From JANNYA01 sp031422315 (GTDB lineage: Bacteria > Pseudomonadota > Gammaproteobacteria > Xanthomonadales > SZUA-5), in NCBI GenBank assembly GCA_031422315.1, contig JANOQN010000042.1, forward strand, positions 62,001-126,000: 64,000 bases of DNA, in the 5' to 3' direction. Below, piece after piece: positions 1 through 9,260 of this stretch. The notes under the pieces are model-generated. The model ran no database searches, was not told the origin of the DNA, and was given only the letters and a program-made list of their open reading frames with translations. The stretch's first letter is position 1; each line of letters begins with the position of its first letter. The translations under genes were made by a program, and so were the position numbers.

Positions 1-678
1 ACGCAGGCGCCCGATATTGCACCCGGTGCGGAAGCACAATATTCCAATGGCGGGCTGACGATCGCTGCCAGCATCGCCGAGCGGGTCGCAAATCAAAGCT
101 ATGAGTCGCTACTCAGCGCCAAAGTACTCAATCCGCTCGCGATTCCAGCACGCTTTACGTGGCCAGCAACAGGATCTGCTGCGACTGCGCTTACGCAGCC
201 TTGGGGGCATGTGAGCGAAGACGGCGCATGGATCCCGAACGATCCCAACGCGCCAGAAAATCAGTTCCCGCAATTTTTGAACCCTGCGGGCAATATTTCG
301 ATGACACTGATTGAATACGCACGAACCGTGCGTTTACATCTGCGCGGCCTGCGCGGCGAATGCACCGCCAATCCGGCGCAGATTGTTAGCAACCAAACGT
401 TTCAATTTTTGAACACGCCGCAATCAAATCTATTGCTGTCACCAGCGTGGCTGGTAAGCAATGTGGCAGGCGAGCCGACCAGTTTTTTCAACGGCTCAGC
501 CGGTACGTTTTACATCGCGGTGGCGATCCAGCCCAGGCTCAACAAGGCAGTTGTGGTGGCGATCAATGCCGTTGAAGAATCTGTCGAATTTGAAACGGCA
601 GTGTCGGATGCAGTTTTGGATTTGCTTGAATTGGAATCGCTCAGCGTGTTCGACAATAGTTTTGAGAGTTGCAGATAA
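1..678 (+). CDS. Serine hydrolase, beta-lactamase family, 5'-truncated
   Basis: The reading frame is open from base 1, so the N-terminus lies outside the window. The visible part begins with a YSNGG motif (codons 14-18), which fits the YxN catalytic motif of class C beta-lactamase/penicillin-binding-type serine hydrolases; the SxxK motif must lie upstream. After that come residues typical of the helical end of the domain and about 110 residues without a recognised domain. The protein ends in SVFDNSFESCR, which resembles the short FxxGFE motifs of other exported proteins in this window. Export is likely but the signal peptide is not visible. The substrate cannot be told: esterase, peptidase and beta-lactamase activities all occur in this family. 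Confidence 0.7.
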   Translation, partial: TQAPDIAPGAEAQYSNGGLTIAASIAERVANQSYESLLSAKVLNPLAIPARFTWPATGSAATALTQPWGHVSEDGAWIPNDPNAPENQFPQFLNPAGNISMTLIEYARTVRLHLRGLRGECTANPAQIVSNQTFQFLNTPQSNLLLSPAWLVSNVAGEPTSFFNGSAGTFYIAVAIQPRLNKAVVVAINAVEESVEFETAVSDAVLDLLELESLSVFDNSFESCR

Positions 679-739
679 GTTTTGCGTGCCAAAGCCGGGT
701 CGAATGCGGTGTTAGAAACGGCATGCGTGGTTTGAAGAC

Positions 740-765
740 AGCGAGCTGCAGTTTTGCAGCTCGCT
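740..765. terminator. Intergenic hairpin, probable bidirectional terminator
   Basis: A perfect 11-bp inverted repeat (AGCGAGCTGCA / TGCAGCTCGCT) with a 4-base loop lies between two converging genes, ending at 678 and 806. The T-tract after it is weak (ATTTCTATCT), so its strength is uncertain, but position and symmetry fit a shared terminator. Confidence 0.6.
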
Positions 766-805
766 ATTTCTATCTGCTATCTATCAAACCAACTGATTCA
801 GCGAT

Positions 806-1792
806 TTAGCGACAGACCGCGTAATTTCCCTGCCAGCTCCAGTGCGTCGAGTAAGCCGTTGGATTCGCGCACCAGCCATTTTGCGCGTCCACATCCCAAA
901 GCGCTTTGCCCACCGGCGTGCGCATAGCCTTAGCGGTAGGTTTGCCACGATTCCAATCGTTGGTGGGCCAGTACGCCAAATCAAAGGTTGGGCCGTAGGT
1001 TGGCTGGGTGGCATCGAAGATTCGGGGAAATTGCCGGGTCGAACCGGTGTCGTTGGTTGCATGCGAAAACTCAGCGCTGCAGTTGGACGGCCAATTCAAC
1101 GGGTTGCCAGAGCCCCCGCAATAGCTGCCGCCGGGGTTGTGCGAGCAACAGGTGTCATGCAGCTGTGAACCGACAGACACTTGGCATTCAACGGTTGCGT
1201 CGCTACGGGTGCTGCACACTGAAAATGGCGCAACGCCATCGCAGTTACTGCCTACGCCGCCAAAACAGGTGCCAACCGCGGTACCCGCTGCGCCGCATAG
1301 CGCGGGATTGGATACATCGCTATTAAAGCGCACAGTATCCGTGCCGGCTTCTGCGCCCCAAGCGTAGACGATGTAGTAATCGCTGACGGTTGGCGTCCAA
1401 TCGATGATTTCGGTAGAGCTTCCAGGCGTTGCGGCAAAGCGCGACCAAACGCTTTGGTTACCATTGCGCAGCACATATAAATCCGCTTTGCCCGGTCTAG
1501 CGGTGCCGACCATTTTTACAAAATGACGCTCGCCTGCGTTGATCCACTGCCAGCTGCCCCAAATGCCTTGCGATTGCGCAATTGTTCCCCAATTCCCGGC
1601 GCGCAGACTGCCAGTGCGGCTGGTTGGGCAGGTATCTGCTGATTTTGCGACGATCCCGCGCGCTAGCTGCGCATCGGAATAGCTTTGCTCAACCTCCGGC
1701 ACGTCCGTAATTGCAGCGGCATCTTGCGCCTGTAGGATTGTGGCTGACGCCAATGCTAGTCCTAAAATACAGCTTCGTACGATCCAATTCAT
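806..1792 (-). CDS. Secreted cysteine-rich protein of unknown function
   Basis: A 328-residue protein with a clear signal peptide (hydrophobic residues 5-20, then AQA) and an SD-like AAGGA before the ATG. The first half looks like a beta-sandwich with a WxxYYIVYAWG stretch; the second half is rich in Cys with a LHDTCCSHNPGG segment around residue 210. That segment superficially recalls the Cys-His-Asp cluster of secreted phospholipases A2, but order and spacing differ, so no enzyme function is assigned. It ends in YAVCR. Many Cys residues imply disulfide bonds and an extracytoplasmic location. It diverges from the secreted protein starting at 1947, and the 150-bp gap probably holds both promoters. 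Confidence 0.75.
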   Translation of the reverse strand: MNWIVRSCILGLALASATILQAQDAAAITDVPEVEQSYSDAQLARGIVAKSADTCPTSRTGSLRAGNWGTIAQSQGIWGSWQWINAGERHFVKMVGTARPGKADLYVLRNGNQSVWSRFAATPGSSTEIIDWTPTVSDYYIVYAWGAEAGTDTVRFNSDVSNPALCGAAGTAVGTCFGGVGSNCDGVAPFSVCSTRSDATVECQVSVGSQLHDTCCSHNPGGSYCGGSGNPLNWPSNCSAEFSHATNDTGSTRQFPRIFDATQPTYGPTFDLAYWPTNDWNRGKPTAKAMRTPVGKALWDVDAQNGWCANPTAYSTHWSWQGNYAVCR

Positions 1793-1946
1793 ATCGGTTC
1801 CTTGACTAGGTTAGTTGACATTCTGCGGCGCGATTCTACAACACGCAGCCATCGCCTGCGAATGTCATGTTTATGACTTTTGGGATTGGAGTATTCCGAT
1901 CAATGCGCGCCCAATTCGATAACGTCATCAATTGCTTGAGTTTGCT

Positions 1947-3797
1947 ATGCCCAATTACGGTCCTCGAATAATGCTGGTATTGGCGACCTGTTTGGGTTCG
2001 TCAATGGCGCAAGTACAAATTTCGGCAGTTCCGGTTTGCACTGGTCTTCGCTATGGCACCAGCGCACAGGCTCAAGCGATCGAGCGCGTTTTGCAGCAGG
2101 GCACAGTGGCCGAGTCCGTCGCTGCCATTCGCGCAGCTCAAGCAACGCGGGCGAATGATTTGGGCTGCGCGGAAGCGAACTACACGTTGGCGGGGAATGA
2201 CTACTCGGTACCAAGCACGGCGCAAGTGCGGGCCTCGTGGAACGTGCACGCCCTGTCTGCAGATCGCGCAATGGCGGAGCAAGATCGCTGCCCAGCGTTG
2301 GGCCGTGGCCCAGGAGCTTATGCCTTGGGCGGCTGGATCGCCAAAAGCGCAGGGCTCGGTTTCCCAGAAACGCCGCTGCGTGCGCTAGCCGATAATTTTG
2401 TCGCCACTCAATATGGCAGCGATAAAACGCCGGGTGATATGGCAACCTGGAGCGGAGTCTATGGCTATTCAACCCGCTATGGTGATTCTGCTGATGCCTG
2501 TTTTTTCGACCCGAGTTTAGGCGCAAGTTTGCGAGACGCGTGCACGCAAGTTGCTAACGCCTGCGCAACTTACGCAAGCGGCCGCTTTGCGAACGAGCGC
2601 TTCGTGGTGGCGGACTTTTCTGCCAGTGCCGGGCTGCGAGATGGCGGCGCCGCGTTCGATCAGGGTTGGGCCGGGCTTATGATGATTGAAGCCGCGCTAG
2701 GCGTGGGTGATCGTGAGGCAGCAGAGCGCTACCGCGCCTCCGCGCTCGCTGCTGCCGATTGGGCAATCGCCGAGCCCGCCGTGCGCAATCATAATTACAC
2801 CGCCAAGCTAATCTGGCTGTTGGCTGCAAGCTATGACTGGACAGGAGATGCGCGATACAAAAACGCTTTGGTCGACAAGCTTGAGCGCAGCTTATTGCCC
2901 GGCATATTGATGGATCAAGATGCCGATGGCTTCGTTGATGGTGTGCCCGGCGTGCGCTTTGCCGACCTGCGCAATCCAGCAGCGCGGGTGCCTGGGCGCA
3001 TGTGGGACGCGCACAACGCGCTGCCGTGGTATCAGGCCATGAACGCGATTGCCCTGATCGAAGCCTATTCGGCGTTCAACGCGCGTGGTGATATTCAACT
3101 GCGGGATCGGGTTGCGCCCTATGCGTTGGCGATTTTGAACAATCAAACCGAAGAGTTTTTAACGGGTGCAGGTTCGGCGGGAAACACCCAAACTGGCTAT
3201 GCGTTTGCCAGCGCGCTGTGGAAGCTTGACGTGGCTGATGCCGCTACCAAACAGAAATGGCAAAAAGTACTTTGGGGAATTTGGAACACCGGGCTAAGCG
3301 ACGCACCTGGCGATAGTAAAACCGCGATTGCAGCGATTGTTTCAGCGCAAGCGGAAGGCAAAATTTGGCGCAGCTATCGTTCGCGCGGTAGCATCAGCGC
3401 GGCCAGCCCGGCGCTTGATGCGCGGGTATCCGGGCACTGGTACGACCCTGGCCGCAGCGGTGAGGGCTTGACGCTCACCTTGATTGCGCCCAATCGCATG
3501 CTCGCTACTTGGTACAGCTATCAGGCCGATGCTAGCGGCGCGCAGCTTTGGCTATTAGCCGACGGCAGTTTTGACGGAAGGCGCTTTGAAGGCATCGCGC
3601 AAACTACCCAAGGCGGGCGATTCGGTGCCAACTTCAATCCGCTCAGCGTAGTTCGGCAGCGCTGGGGCACGCTGCAAGTTGATTTTGCCAGCTGCGACGC
3701 TGCCAAGCTGACTTGGCGCGCCGACTCGCCCGCATATGGCACCGGCAGCATCAATTTGGTGCGGCTGGCCGGTACTGCGGATTTGAATTGTCGATAG
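1947..3797 (+). CDS. Secreted alpha-helical toroid-like protein with SGxWY C-terminal domain
   Basis: About 616 residues. The start at 1947 gives a short signal peptide ending near SSMAQ; an in-frame TTG at 1932 and an ATG at 1971 are alternatives. The central part (about 80-470) is helical, Trp- and Ala-rich, and resembles (alpha/alpha)6-barrel proteins of the six-hairpin glycosidase type, for example the stretches ending YTAKLIWLLAASYDW and RMWDAHNALPWY. No catalytic residues can be assigned. The last 120 residues form a separate beta domain starting SGHWYDPGRSGEG, a module common at the C-terminus of secreted Xanthomonadales proteins. It ends in LNCR. Possibly a polysaccharide-acting exoenzyme, but that is inference. 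Confidence 0.7.
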   Translation: MPNYGPRIMLVLATCLGSSMAQVQISAVPVCTGLRYGTSAQAQAIERVLQQGTVAESVAAIRAAQATRANDLGCAEANYTLAGNDYSVPSTAQVRASWNVHALSADRAMAEQDRCPALGRGPGAYALGGWIAKSAGLGFPETPLRALADNFVATQYGSDKTPGDMATWSGVYGYSTRYGDSADACFFDPSLGASLRDACTQVANACATYASGRFANERFVVADFSASAGLRDGGAAFDQGWAGLMMIEAALGVGDREAAERYRASALAAADWAIAEPAVRNHNYTAKLIWLLAASYDWTGDARYKNALVDKLERSLLPGILMDQDADGFVDGVPGVRFADLRNPAARVPGRMWDAHNALPWYQAMNAIALIEAYSAFNARGDIQLRDRVAPYALAILNNQTEEFLTGAGSAGNTQTGYAFASALWKLDVADAATKQKWQKVLWGIWNTGLSDAPGDSKTAIAAIVSAQAEGKIWRSYRSRGSISAASPALDARVSGHWYDPGRSGEGLTLTLIAPNRMLATWYSYQADASGAQLWLLADGSFDGRRFEGIAQTTQGGRFGANFNPLSVVRQRWGTLQVDFASCDAAKLTWRADSPAYGTGSINLVRLAGTADLNCR

Positions 3798-3837
3798 CTG
3801 TCATCAAAGCAAGCTAAACGGCCGCTATCATTGACCG

Positions 3838-4821
3838 ATGAATCCAAGCACCCGTCGACAGCTATTGATCACCGCCAGTTTAGCCGCGTTGATCGGTTGC
3901 GCACTTAAGCAAAAGGCCATTATGAGCAGCTATCGACCGTGGATTATCGCGCATCGCGGCGCTTCGGGATTGCTACCCGAGCACACGCTCGAGGCCTATC
4001 AGCTGGGCGCCGAACAGGGCGCGGACGTGATCGAGCCTGATTTAGTGATGACGAAAGATGGCGTATTGATTGCGCGGCATGATCATTATCTTGGCGCTTC
4101 TACTGATGTATCCATCAAGTTCCCGGAGCGCCAGCGCACAGGCAGCGGCGTCACAACCCCAAATTGGTTTAGCGAAGATTTCAGCGCGCTTGAATTCGCT
4201 ACGTTGCGCGCGCGCCAACCCATGCCGCAGCGGGAAGCAAAGCACAATGATCGATTCGAAGTGCCAACCTTCGCGCAAATTCTTGATCTGCGCGCCGAGT
4301 TGGAACTAAAACTAGCGCGTCCGCTTTACGTCTATCCTGAGCTAAAACTACCAAGCACGTTTGCCGCATTGGGGCTGGACCCTGTGCCCGCATTCGTAGC
4401 GACCTATCGCGCCCGCAGTTCGGCTGAGCAAGCCCGCATTTGGATACAGTGCTTTGAACCTGCAGCATTGCGGCGACTGCGCAGCGCGCTTGGCCCGGCC
4501 GCTAGATTAACGCAGCTGTTGCCAGCCAACGATGGCAAGCAAGCGACCACGATTACGCTAGCCGAAATCGCCGACTATGCGCAGGCCATCGGCCCAAACA
4601 AGATAGATGTTATTAACGCCAGTGGTCGCTCGACCGGGCTGCTCGAAGCAGCGCAGGCCTTAGGCTTGCAAGTGCACCCGTGGACTTTTCGGGATGATGT
4701 ATTGCCGAGCCACTACTCAAGCGCAAGCGATGAACTGCGTGCTTTTTTTGACCTTGGCGTTGATGGCGTGTTTACTGATTTTCCTGGCACGGCTATGACT
4801 GTACGGGAGGCCTCAAAGTAG
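3838..4821 (+). CDS. glpQ: Glycerophosphodiester phosphodiesterase, lipoprotein
   Basis: This enzyme hydrolyses glycerophosphodiesters to glycerol-3-phosphate plus an alcohol. The 327-residue protein has a lipobox (AALIGC, Cys about residue 22), so it is probably anchored in the envelope. The GDPD signature is complete: AHRGASGLLPEHT with the catalytic His, IEPDLVMTKDG with metal-binding Glu/Asp, and ARHDHYL with the second His. Family members of the periplasmic GlpQ type have a similar length and the extra insert after the second His. An internal Met (residue 29) is a weaker alternative start that would lose the lipobox. It lies alone, 41 bp from the convergent DUF885 gene. Confidence 0.9.
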   Translation: MNPSTRRQLLITASLAALIGCALKQKAIMSSYRPWIIAHRGASGLLPEHTLEAYQLGAEQGADVIEPDLVMTKDGVLIARHDHYLGASTDVSIKFPERQRTGSGVTTPNWFSEDFSALEFATLRARQPMPQREAKHNDRFEVPTFAQILDLRAELELKLARPLYVYPELKLPSTFAALGLDPVPAFVATYRARSSAEQARIWIQCFEPAALRRLRSALGPAARLTQLLPANDGKQATTITLAEIADYAQAIGPNKIDVINASGRSTGLLEAAQALGLQVHPWTFRDDVLPSHYSSASDELRAFFDLGVDGVFTDFPGTAMTVREASK

Positions 4822-4862
4822 TTCTGATGATGTCTGGGTGAAGCCAACGCCCTGGCTAGAGT

Positions 4863-6680
4863 TTAGCCCTTCACCTCAGCAATATACCGATCAATCACTT
4901 GTTCCATAATCGTAAGCGGCATGGCGCCGTGGGTTAGCATTTCATTATGAAACTTACGGATATCAAATTTAGCGCCGAGTGCCAATTTAGCTTTTTCGCG
5001 TAGTTCCAAAATTTTCAGCATGCCAACTTTATACGCCAAAGCTTGGCCTGGATTGACCATGTAGCGCTCGATTTCGCTGGTGACTTCGGTTTGGGCCATG
5101 CCGGTTTTTTCGATCATGTAGGCGATCGCCTGCTCACGGCTCCAGCGTTTACGATGCAATCCGGTATCGACTACCAAACGCACTGCACGGAACATTTCGG
5201 CTTGCAAACGCCCCAAATTATCGAGCGGATCGTTCTGAAAGCCAATTTCCCAGGCCAATTGTTCGGTGTACAGCGCCCAGCCTTCGTTGTAGGCGGTGAA
5301 CGGCAAAATTCGCCTGAAAGTTGGCACACCTTTGAGCTCTTGCATAATCGCGATTTGAAAATGGTGCCCAGGCACGCCTTCATGATAGGCCAGCGTGCGC
5401 ATGCCAAAACGCGGGGTTTCGGCGGTATCGCGCAGGTTGGCATAGAAAACGCCAGGGCGTGAGCCATCCATTGCTGGGCCGCTGTAATAGGCACCCGGCG
5501 CGGTTTTTTCGGCGAATGGCGGAACGCGCTTAACCTCGATTTTCGCAACCGGACGCACGTCAAAATACGGGTCGAGCCCGGCGCTAATTTCATCGATCAT
5601 GCCTTGATACTGCTTGAGCAAAACCGCTTTTCCTTCCTCAGTATTCGGCTGTAACTGACTTGGATCCGTCGACAACTTTTGCACGCGCTCGGCCAAGGTT
5701 GCGCCAGTAAAACCCGCTTGCGTCAGGATTTGATCCATCTCCACTTCAATGCGCGCAACTTCATCTAGGCCAATTTGGTGCACTTGATCGGCGCTCATTT
5801 TAGTGGTGGTGTTTGCTTCGATTTCATAGTCGTAGTAGGCGTCACCATCGGGCAGCGCCCACACGCCGTAGTTGCCTTTGCTTTGCGGCAGCAGCAGCTC
5901 GTAGTAAGCAATCAAGCTGGCATAAGCCGGATAGACTTTGCTTTGAATCACCGCCGCCGCATCCGATAGAAGCTCTGCTTTGCGCGTGCTATCAAGCCCG
6001 CTTAGTTCAGTTAGCTTCTTATCGAATTCCACATACAGGGTGTTTTCTTTCGCAGGCACGCCGATAAACGCGCGCATCTCCGTCAGTACTTTTTCCAGTA
6101 CAAATTGTGGTGGCACGATGCGCTTGGCTTCGCGCAATTTTAGCCCTGCCAGCACGCCGGCGAATTTCACATCGACCTTGCTGAGCCTCGCAACAAAATT
6201 GGCGGCATCACCTGCGTTTTTAACGACGTGCGACTCGTTCATGAAACGCGGAAAGCCGTTTTGGACGCCGAACAGCTGGTTCACTGGATAGTTGTGCTGG
6301 CTAAAGCGCTCGCCGCGCGCTTGCACGTCAAGAAAATATTCCAGGATGTCAAAGCTGAGCTGCTCATCCAAGCTCAATTTGCTGCGGTTGTACGAACGCA
6401 GCGTGCCTAAGTCGCGCTTTAACTTCGCCTGCATGTGCAGCTCGCGCGCGGGTGAGGCATCCGATAAATCATCCTCGTAATAATTCAACCCGAGCGGGCG
6501 CAGCATGCCGAGCTGGGTCAGCATTTCCGGATCATCGAGTACGTATTCGGCAAACACCCGCTCGAAAAACCAGTTGATTTTTACCGGCTTGAAATAAATC
6601 AGATGAATCGCAAACGCCGATGCCAGCAGTAAACCCGCTAAAAACAGCCACATTAGCCACTTGAGTGATTTACGAATCAT
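4863..6680 (-). CDS. DUF885 family membrane-anchored metallopeptidase-like protein
   Basis: A 605-residue protein with one N-terminal transmembrane segment (about residues 8-28), which would place the rest in the periplasm. The conserved core contains YHEGVPGHHFQ followed about 35 residues later by YNEGWALYTEQLAWE, the paired metal-binding motifs seen in the DUF885 family; these resemble a zincin-like HExxH...E arrangement. Length matches the family (about 580-620). The ATG at 6680 preceded by GGAAAA is preferred over the TTG at 6701. Members are generally annotated as hypothetical; a peptidase role is plausible but not shown by the sequence. Confidence 0.85.
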   Translation of the reverse strand: MIRKSLKWLMWLFLAGLLLASAFAIHLIYFKPVKINWFFERVFAEYVLDDPEMLTQLGMLRPLGLNYYEDDLSDASPARELHMQAKLKRDLGTLRSYNRSKLSLDEQLSFDILEYFLDVQARGERFSQHNYPVNQLFGVQNGFPRFMNESHVVKNAGDAANFVARLSKVDVKFAGVLAGLKLREAKRIVPPQFVLEKVLTEMRAFIGVPAKENTLYVEFDKKLTELSGLDSTRKAELLSDAAAVIQSKVYPAYASLIAYYELLLPQSKGNYGVWALPDGDAYYDYEIEANTTTKMSADQVHQIGLDEVARIEVEMDQILTQAGFTGATLAERVQKLSTDPSQLQPNTEEGKAVLLKQYQGMIDEISAGLDPYFDVRPVAKIEVKRVPPFAEKTAPGAYYSGPAMDGSRPGVFYANLRDTAETPRFGMRTLAYHEGVPGHHFQIAIMQELKGVPTFRRILPFTAYNEGWALYTEQLAWEIGFQNDPLDNLGRLQAEMFRAVRLVVDTGLHRKRWSREQAIAYMIEKTGMAQTEVTSEIERYMVNPGQALAYKVGMLKILELREKAKLALGAKFDIRKFHNEMLTHGAMPLTIMEQVIDRYIAEVKG

Positions 6681-6766
6681 AGATTTTCCGGCCTGAGTCA
6701 ATTGAGCCGGAGTTTCGTTTGATTTTGTAGCTTTAGATGCTGCCAGTAGTCACGGGTGGATGCGAG

Positions 6767-7243
6767 CTACCGATGATTCTTCCCAATCACCACGATATTG
6801 TGGTGATCTTCGAAGCGGTGGGTGTATTCGTCCATTAGCTCTTTCACCAAAAATAAGCCAAGACCACCAATCGGTCGATCGGACACGCCTGCATTGACAT
6901 CTGGCGCGTCGCTATCTTCAAACGGATTGAAGTTCACGCCTTGATAGCGGATCAACGCCCGCACCGAACGGCTGTCAATCACAATGTCGACTTTTGCAGG
7001 CGTTTGCGGGCCAACTTTGGCATAGCTGAGCGCGTTGGTTAATAGCTCATCCAGCGCGATTTGCAGTTTGCGCAGTGCGTCTTCTGGAACATTGCCGGCA
7101 CCGGCGGCGCGTTCAATGGCCTCATTGATGCCGCCAATCTCGCGGCGATCGCCTTTGAGTACAAAATTCCAGATTTGCGGCTCGGCTTCGGGCTGGCCCT
7201 TGCCGAACAACCCGAGAAACCAGTTTTTTAGCCGAATTAGCAT
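6767..7243 (-). CDS. RsbW-like ATP-binding protein (anti-sigma/HATPase_c_2 type)
   Basis: A 158-residue GHKL-fold ATPase. The N-box helix is visible as LQIALDELLTNALSYA (about residues 63-78), followed by a strand RALIRYQGVNFNPFE in place of the usual DxGxxF box and a GGLGLFLVKELMDE motif near the end. This pattern fits the RsbW/SpoIIAB-type kinase/anti-sigma branch. No STAS-domain partner or PP2C phosphatase is next to it here, so its partner is unknown. A short hydrophobic N-terminus (IRLKNWFLGLFG) may associate with the membrane. Confidence 0.85.
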   Translation of the reverse strand: MLIRLKNWFLGLFGKGQPEAEPQIWNFVLKGDRREIGGINEAIERAAGAGNVPEDALRKLQIALDELLTNALSYAKVGPQTPAKVDIVIDSRSVRALIRYQGVNFNPFEDSDAPDVNAGVSDRPIGGLGLFLVKELMDEYTHRFEDHHNIVVIGKNHR

Positions 7244-7356
7244 GCGGTAGCCTTGTTCGCAATCGTCAAATGTGCGTTTAGGCGCTTAGTCTAACCTGAG
7301 CGGCGGGTTTTGCGTACGGTGGGTTAGCAGCGAGCGTTACAATGGTGAATTGAAAT

Positions 7357-8358
7357 TTAGCGCCAACCAGCCCGATCCATGACCTTGACTGCTTCGGCCT
7401 GCTTATCCCCGGCGATTTGAATATTGCGCTGATCGCTTTTGAATGGGCCCCACGCTTCGACTACCGGGTCAAGCGCCGCTTTGGCATTGACGGGATATTC
7501 CAAATTGACTTCGGCAAAGAGTTTTTGCGCTTCAACGCCCGCTAGCCATTCCAAAAACGCCTGCGCCTGTTCTTTTTGCTGGCTGACGGCAATGACGCCC
7601 GCGCCAGAAATATTGACGTGCGTGCCCATACCTTTTTGATCAGCGAACAGCAGCTTCGCGGCAATCTTGGGGTTATCTTTTTGTACGCGGCCAAAATAAT
7701 AGGTGTTCACGACAGCGACGGCGCACTGGCCCGCACCCACGGCATTAACCAGCAGCGTGTCATCCGCAAACGGCGGCGCCGCCAAATTCGCCACCCAGCC
7801 GCGCAGCATTTTTTCGGTTTTGGCTTCGCCTAAAGTGGCGAGCTGCATGGCGATCAGCGATTGGTTGTAGACTTTTTTGCTGGATCGCAGGCAAAGCTTG
7901 CCTTTGAGCGCAGGCGCGGCCAAATCCGCATAGTTTTGAATCAGCGCCGGGTCAATTTTACTCGGGTTGTACAGCATGGTGCGCGCGCGCAGGCTCAGGC
8001 CAAACCAGCGATTTTGCGGATCGCGCAAATTGGCCGGCACCGCGCTTATCAGCTTAGGCGAGGTAATCGGCGCGAACACGCCGCGTTTGGCCGCTAACAC
8101 TAGGCTGCCGGCATCCACCGTCATTAAAATATCCGCCTGCGTGTAATTGCCTTCTGCGGTCAAACGCTCCATCAATACCGATGCCTGATCCGTCAAAATC
8201 TGAATTTTGATACCCGTTTCCGCCTGATAGCGCTTGACTAGCGGTTCAAGTAAAAACGGCTTGCGCTCGCTGTAAATCACCAGCGTTTCGTCACTTTTTT
8301 GCGCGCGTGCGCTCGATACTAGGGTCAAAAGCAGCAGTGCAACAGTTCCAAGGCGCAT
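7357..8358 (-). CDS. Iron(III) ABC transporter periplasmic substrate-binding protein
   Basis: Binds ferric iron in the periplasm for an FbpABC-type importer. The 333-residue protein has a signal peptide (MRLGTVALLLLTLVSSARAQ) followed by LVIYSERKPFLLEPLV, and carries the adjacent-tyrosine motif NTYYFGR (about residue 220) that supplies Fe ligands in the FbpA/FutA family. The ATG at 8358 is preferred over the GTG at 8370 because it starts exactly at the signal peptide. No permease or ATPase gene is adjacent, so it is an orphan binding protein here. A Fur-box-like sequence lies just upstream. Confidence 0.88.
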   Translation of the reverse strand: MRLGTVALLLLTLVSSARAQKSDETLVIYSERKPFLLEPLVKRYQAETGIKIQILTDQASVLMERLTAEGNYTQADILMTVDAGSLVLAAKRGVFAPITSPKLISAVPANLRDPQNRWFGLSLRARTMLYNPSKIDPALIQNYADLAAPALKGKLCLRSSKKVYNQSLIAMQLATLGEAKTEKMLRGWVANLAAPPFADDTLLVNAVGAGQCAVAVVNTYYFGRVQKDNPKIAAKLLFADQKGMGTHVNISGAGVIAVSQQKEQAQAFLEWLAGVEAQKLFAEVNLEYPVNAKAALDPVVEAWGPFKSDQRNIQIAGDKQAEAVKVMDRAGWR

Positions 8359-8373
8359 AATAGTCAACACAAA

Positions 8374-8388
8374 TGAGAAGTATTCGCA
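8374..8388. promoter_or_regulatory. Possible Fur box
   Basis: TGAGAAG-T-ATTCGCA matches 10 of 14 fixed positions of the 7-1-7 Fur consensus TGATAAT-N-ATTATCA. It lies 15 bp upstream of the iron-binding protein start and about 110 bp upstream of the divergent lipoprotein. Position supports iron regulation; the match alone is moderate. Confidence 0.45.
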
Positions 8389-8498
8389 TCATAACATGTC
8401 GAAAAGCGTTATTTGCTAAGACTTGCAGGACAAACCGGGTAATTTCTAGCGGCTTAATTAGACTTCTCCAGACTTCATTCAAAGCGGCGCCTGTCATC

Positions 8499-9260
8499 AT
8501 GCAAAAACAAGTTAACTCGAGCTATCGTTTGCTGCTCATGGTTTTACTGGCGCTGATCAGCTTCATTCTAGGATGCGAACGGCAAAGCCCCGAATTGGCG
8601 CTGATGCCGGAATTGGCCGAGCGCCTGCAACTGCCGCAGCGCAGCACTTCGGCTATCCCGACTAAATCGGGCGAAAACTCCCAGCTGCTGATTACGCTAG
8701 GCGATATCACTCGAAATCAGGTGCGGACCAGCATTCGAACGCGCGAAGGCATGCTGATCAGCCATGCAACCTCACTTTCGCCCGGCAGCGCACTGAACTT
8801 TGACTTTGCCAGCGCGCGCTATCAGCTTTCGCTGTTGAATCTGGATAACCAATTGCTCGGCACTGACTACGCCTACTTCGCACTGCGTCAGTTGAGCGCT
8901 GAGCTTTTGCCGATGCCAAATACCGCGCCACCATCCATGCAGAAAAAACCACCGATTAGTCCAGTTGAAGCCGCAAAAATCGAACAGCTATTAGCTGCGC
9001 TCGGCGCGCTAGAAAACGTCTACTTCATTCGCAATGGCCGCGCCCACAGCGCAAGTGAAGCAGTAGCCCATATGCGGCGCAAATGGGAAACCGCCGCCGA
9101 TGAAATAGCCTCAGCACAGGAATTTATCGACAAAATCGGCACGCGCTCGTCCAGTACCGGTGCAATTTATCAATTGCGCTATGCCGATGGCCGCGTGCAG
9201 AACGCGATAGATTTTTTGCAGGCGGAACTGGCACGGATTGAGGGGCAGATGCGGGTTTGA
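8499..9260 (+). CDS. DUF5329 lipoprotein
   Basis: About 253 residues from the ATG at 8499, which begins a lipoprotein signal peptide with lipobox FILGCE. The longer upstream frame has no signal and overlaps the divergent promoter. The C-terminal 95 residues (IEQLLAALGALENVYFIRNG ... QNAIDFLQAELARIE) match the DUF5329 pattern, including a conserved FIRNG and a helical HMRRKWE segment. The N-terminal 100 residues are a separate beta-rich region not typical of stand-alone DUF5329 proteins. Function unknown. It shares its upstream region with the iron-binding protein gene. Confidence 0.78.
   Translation: MQKQVNSSYRLLLMVLLALISFILGCERQSPELALMPELAERLQLPQRSTSAIPTKSGENSQLLITLGDITRNQVRTSIRTREGMLISHATSLSPGSALNFDFASARYQLSLLNLDNQLLGTDYAYFALRQLSAELLPMPNTAPPSMQKKPPISPVEAAKIEQLLAALGALENVYFIRNGRAHSASEAVAHMRRKWETAADEIASAQEFIDKIGTRSSSTGAIYQLRYADGRVQNAIDFLQAELARIEGQMRV

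Noticed and set aside
806..1792. Secreted phospholipase A2
   Set aside because: LHDTCCSHNPGG has the Cys and His-Asp in an order and spacing different from the PLA2 active site.
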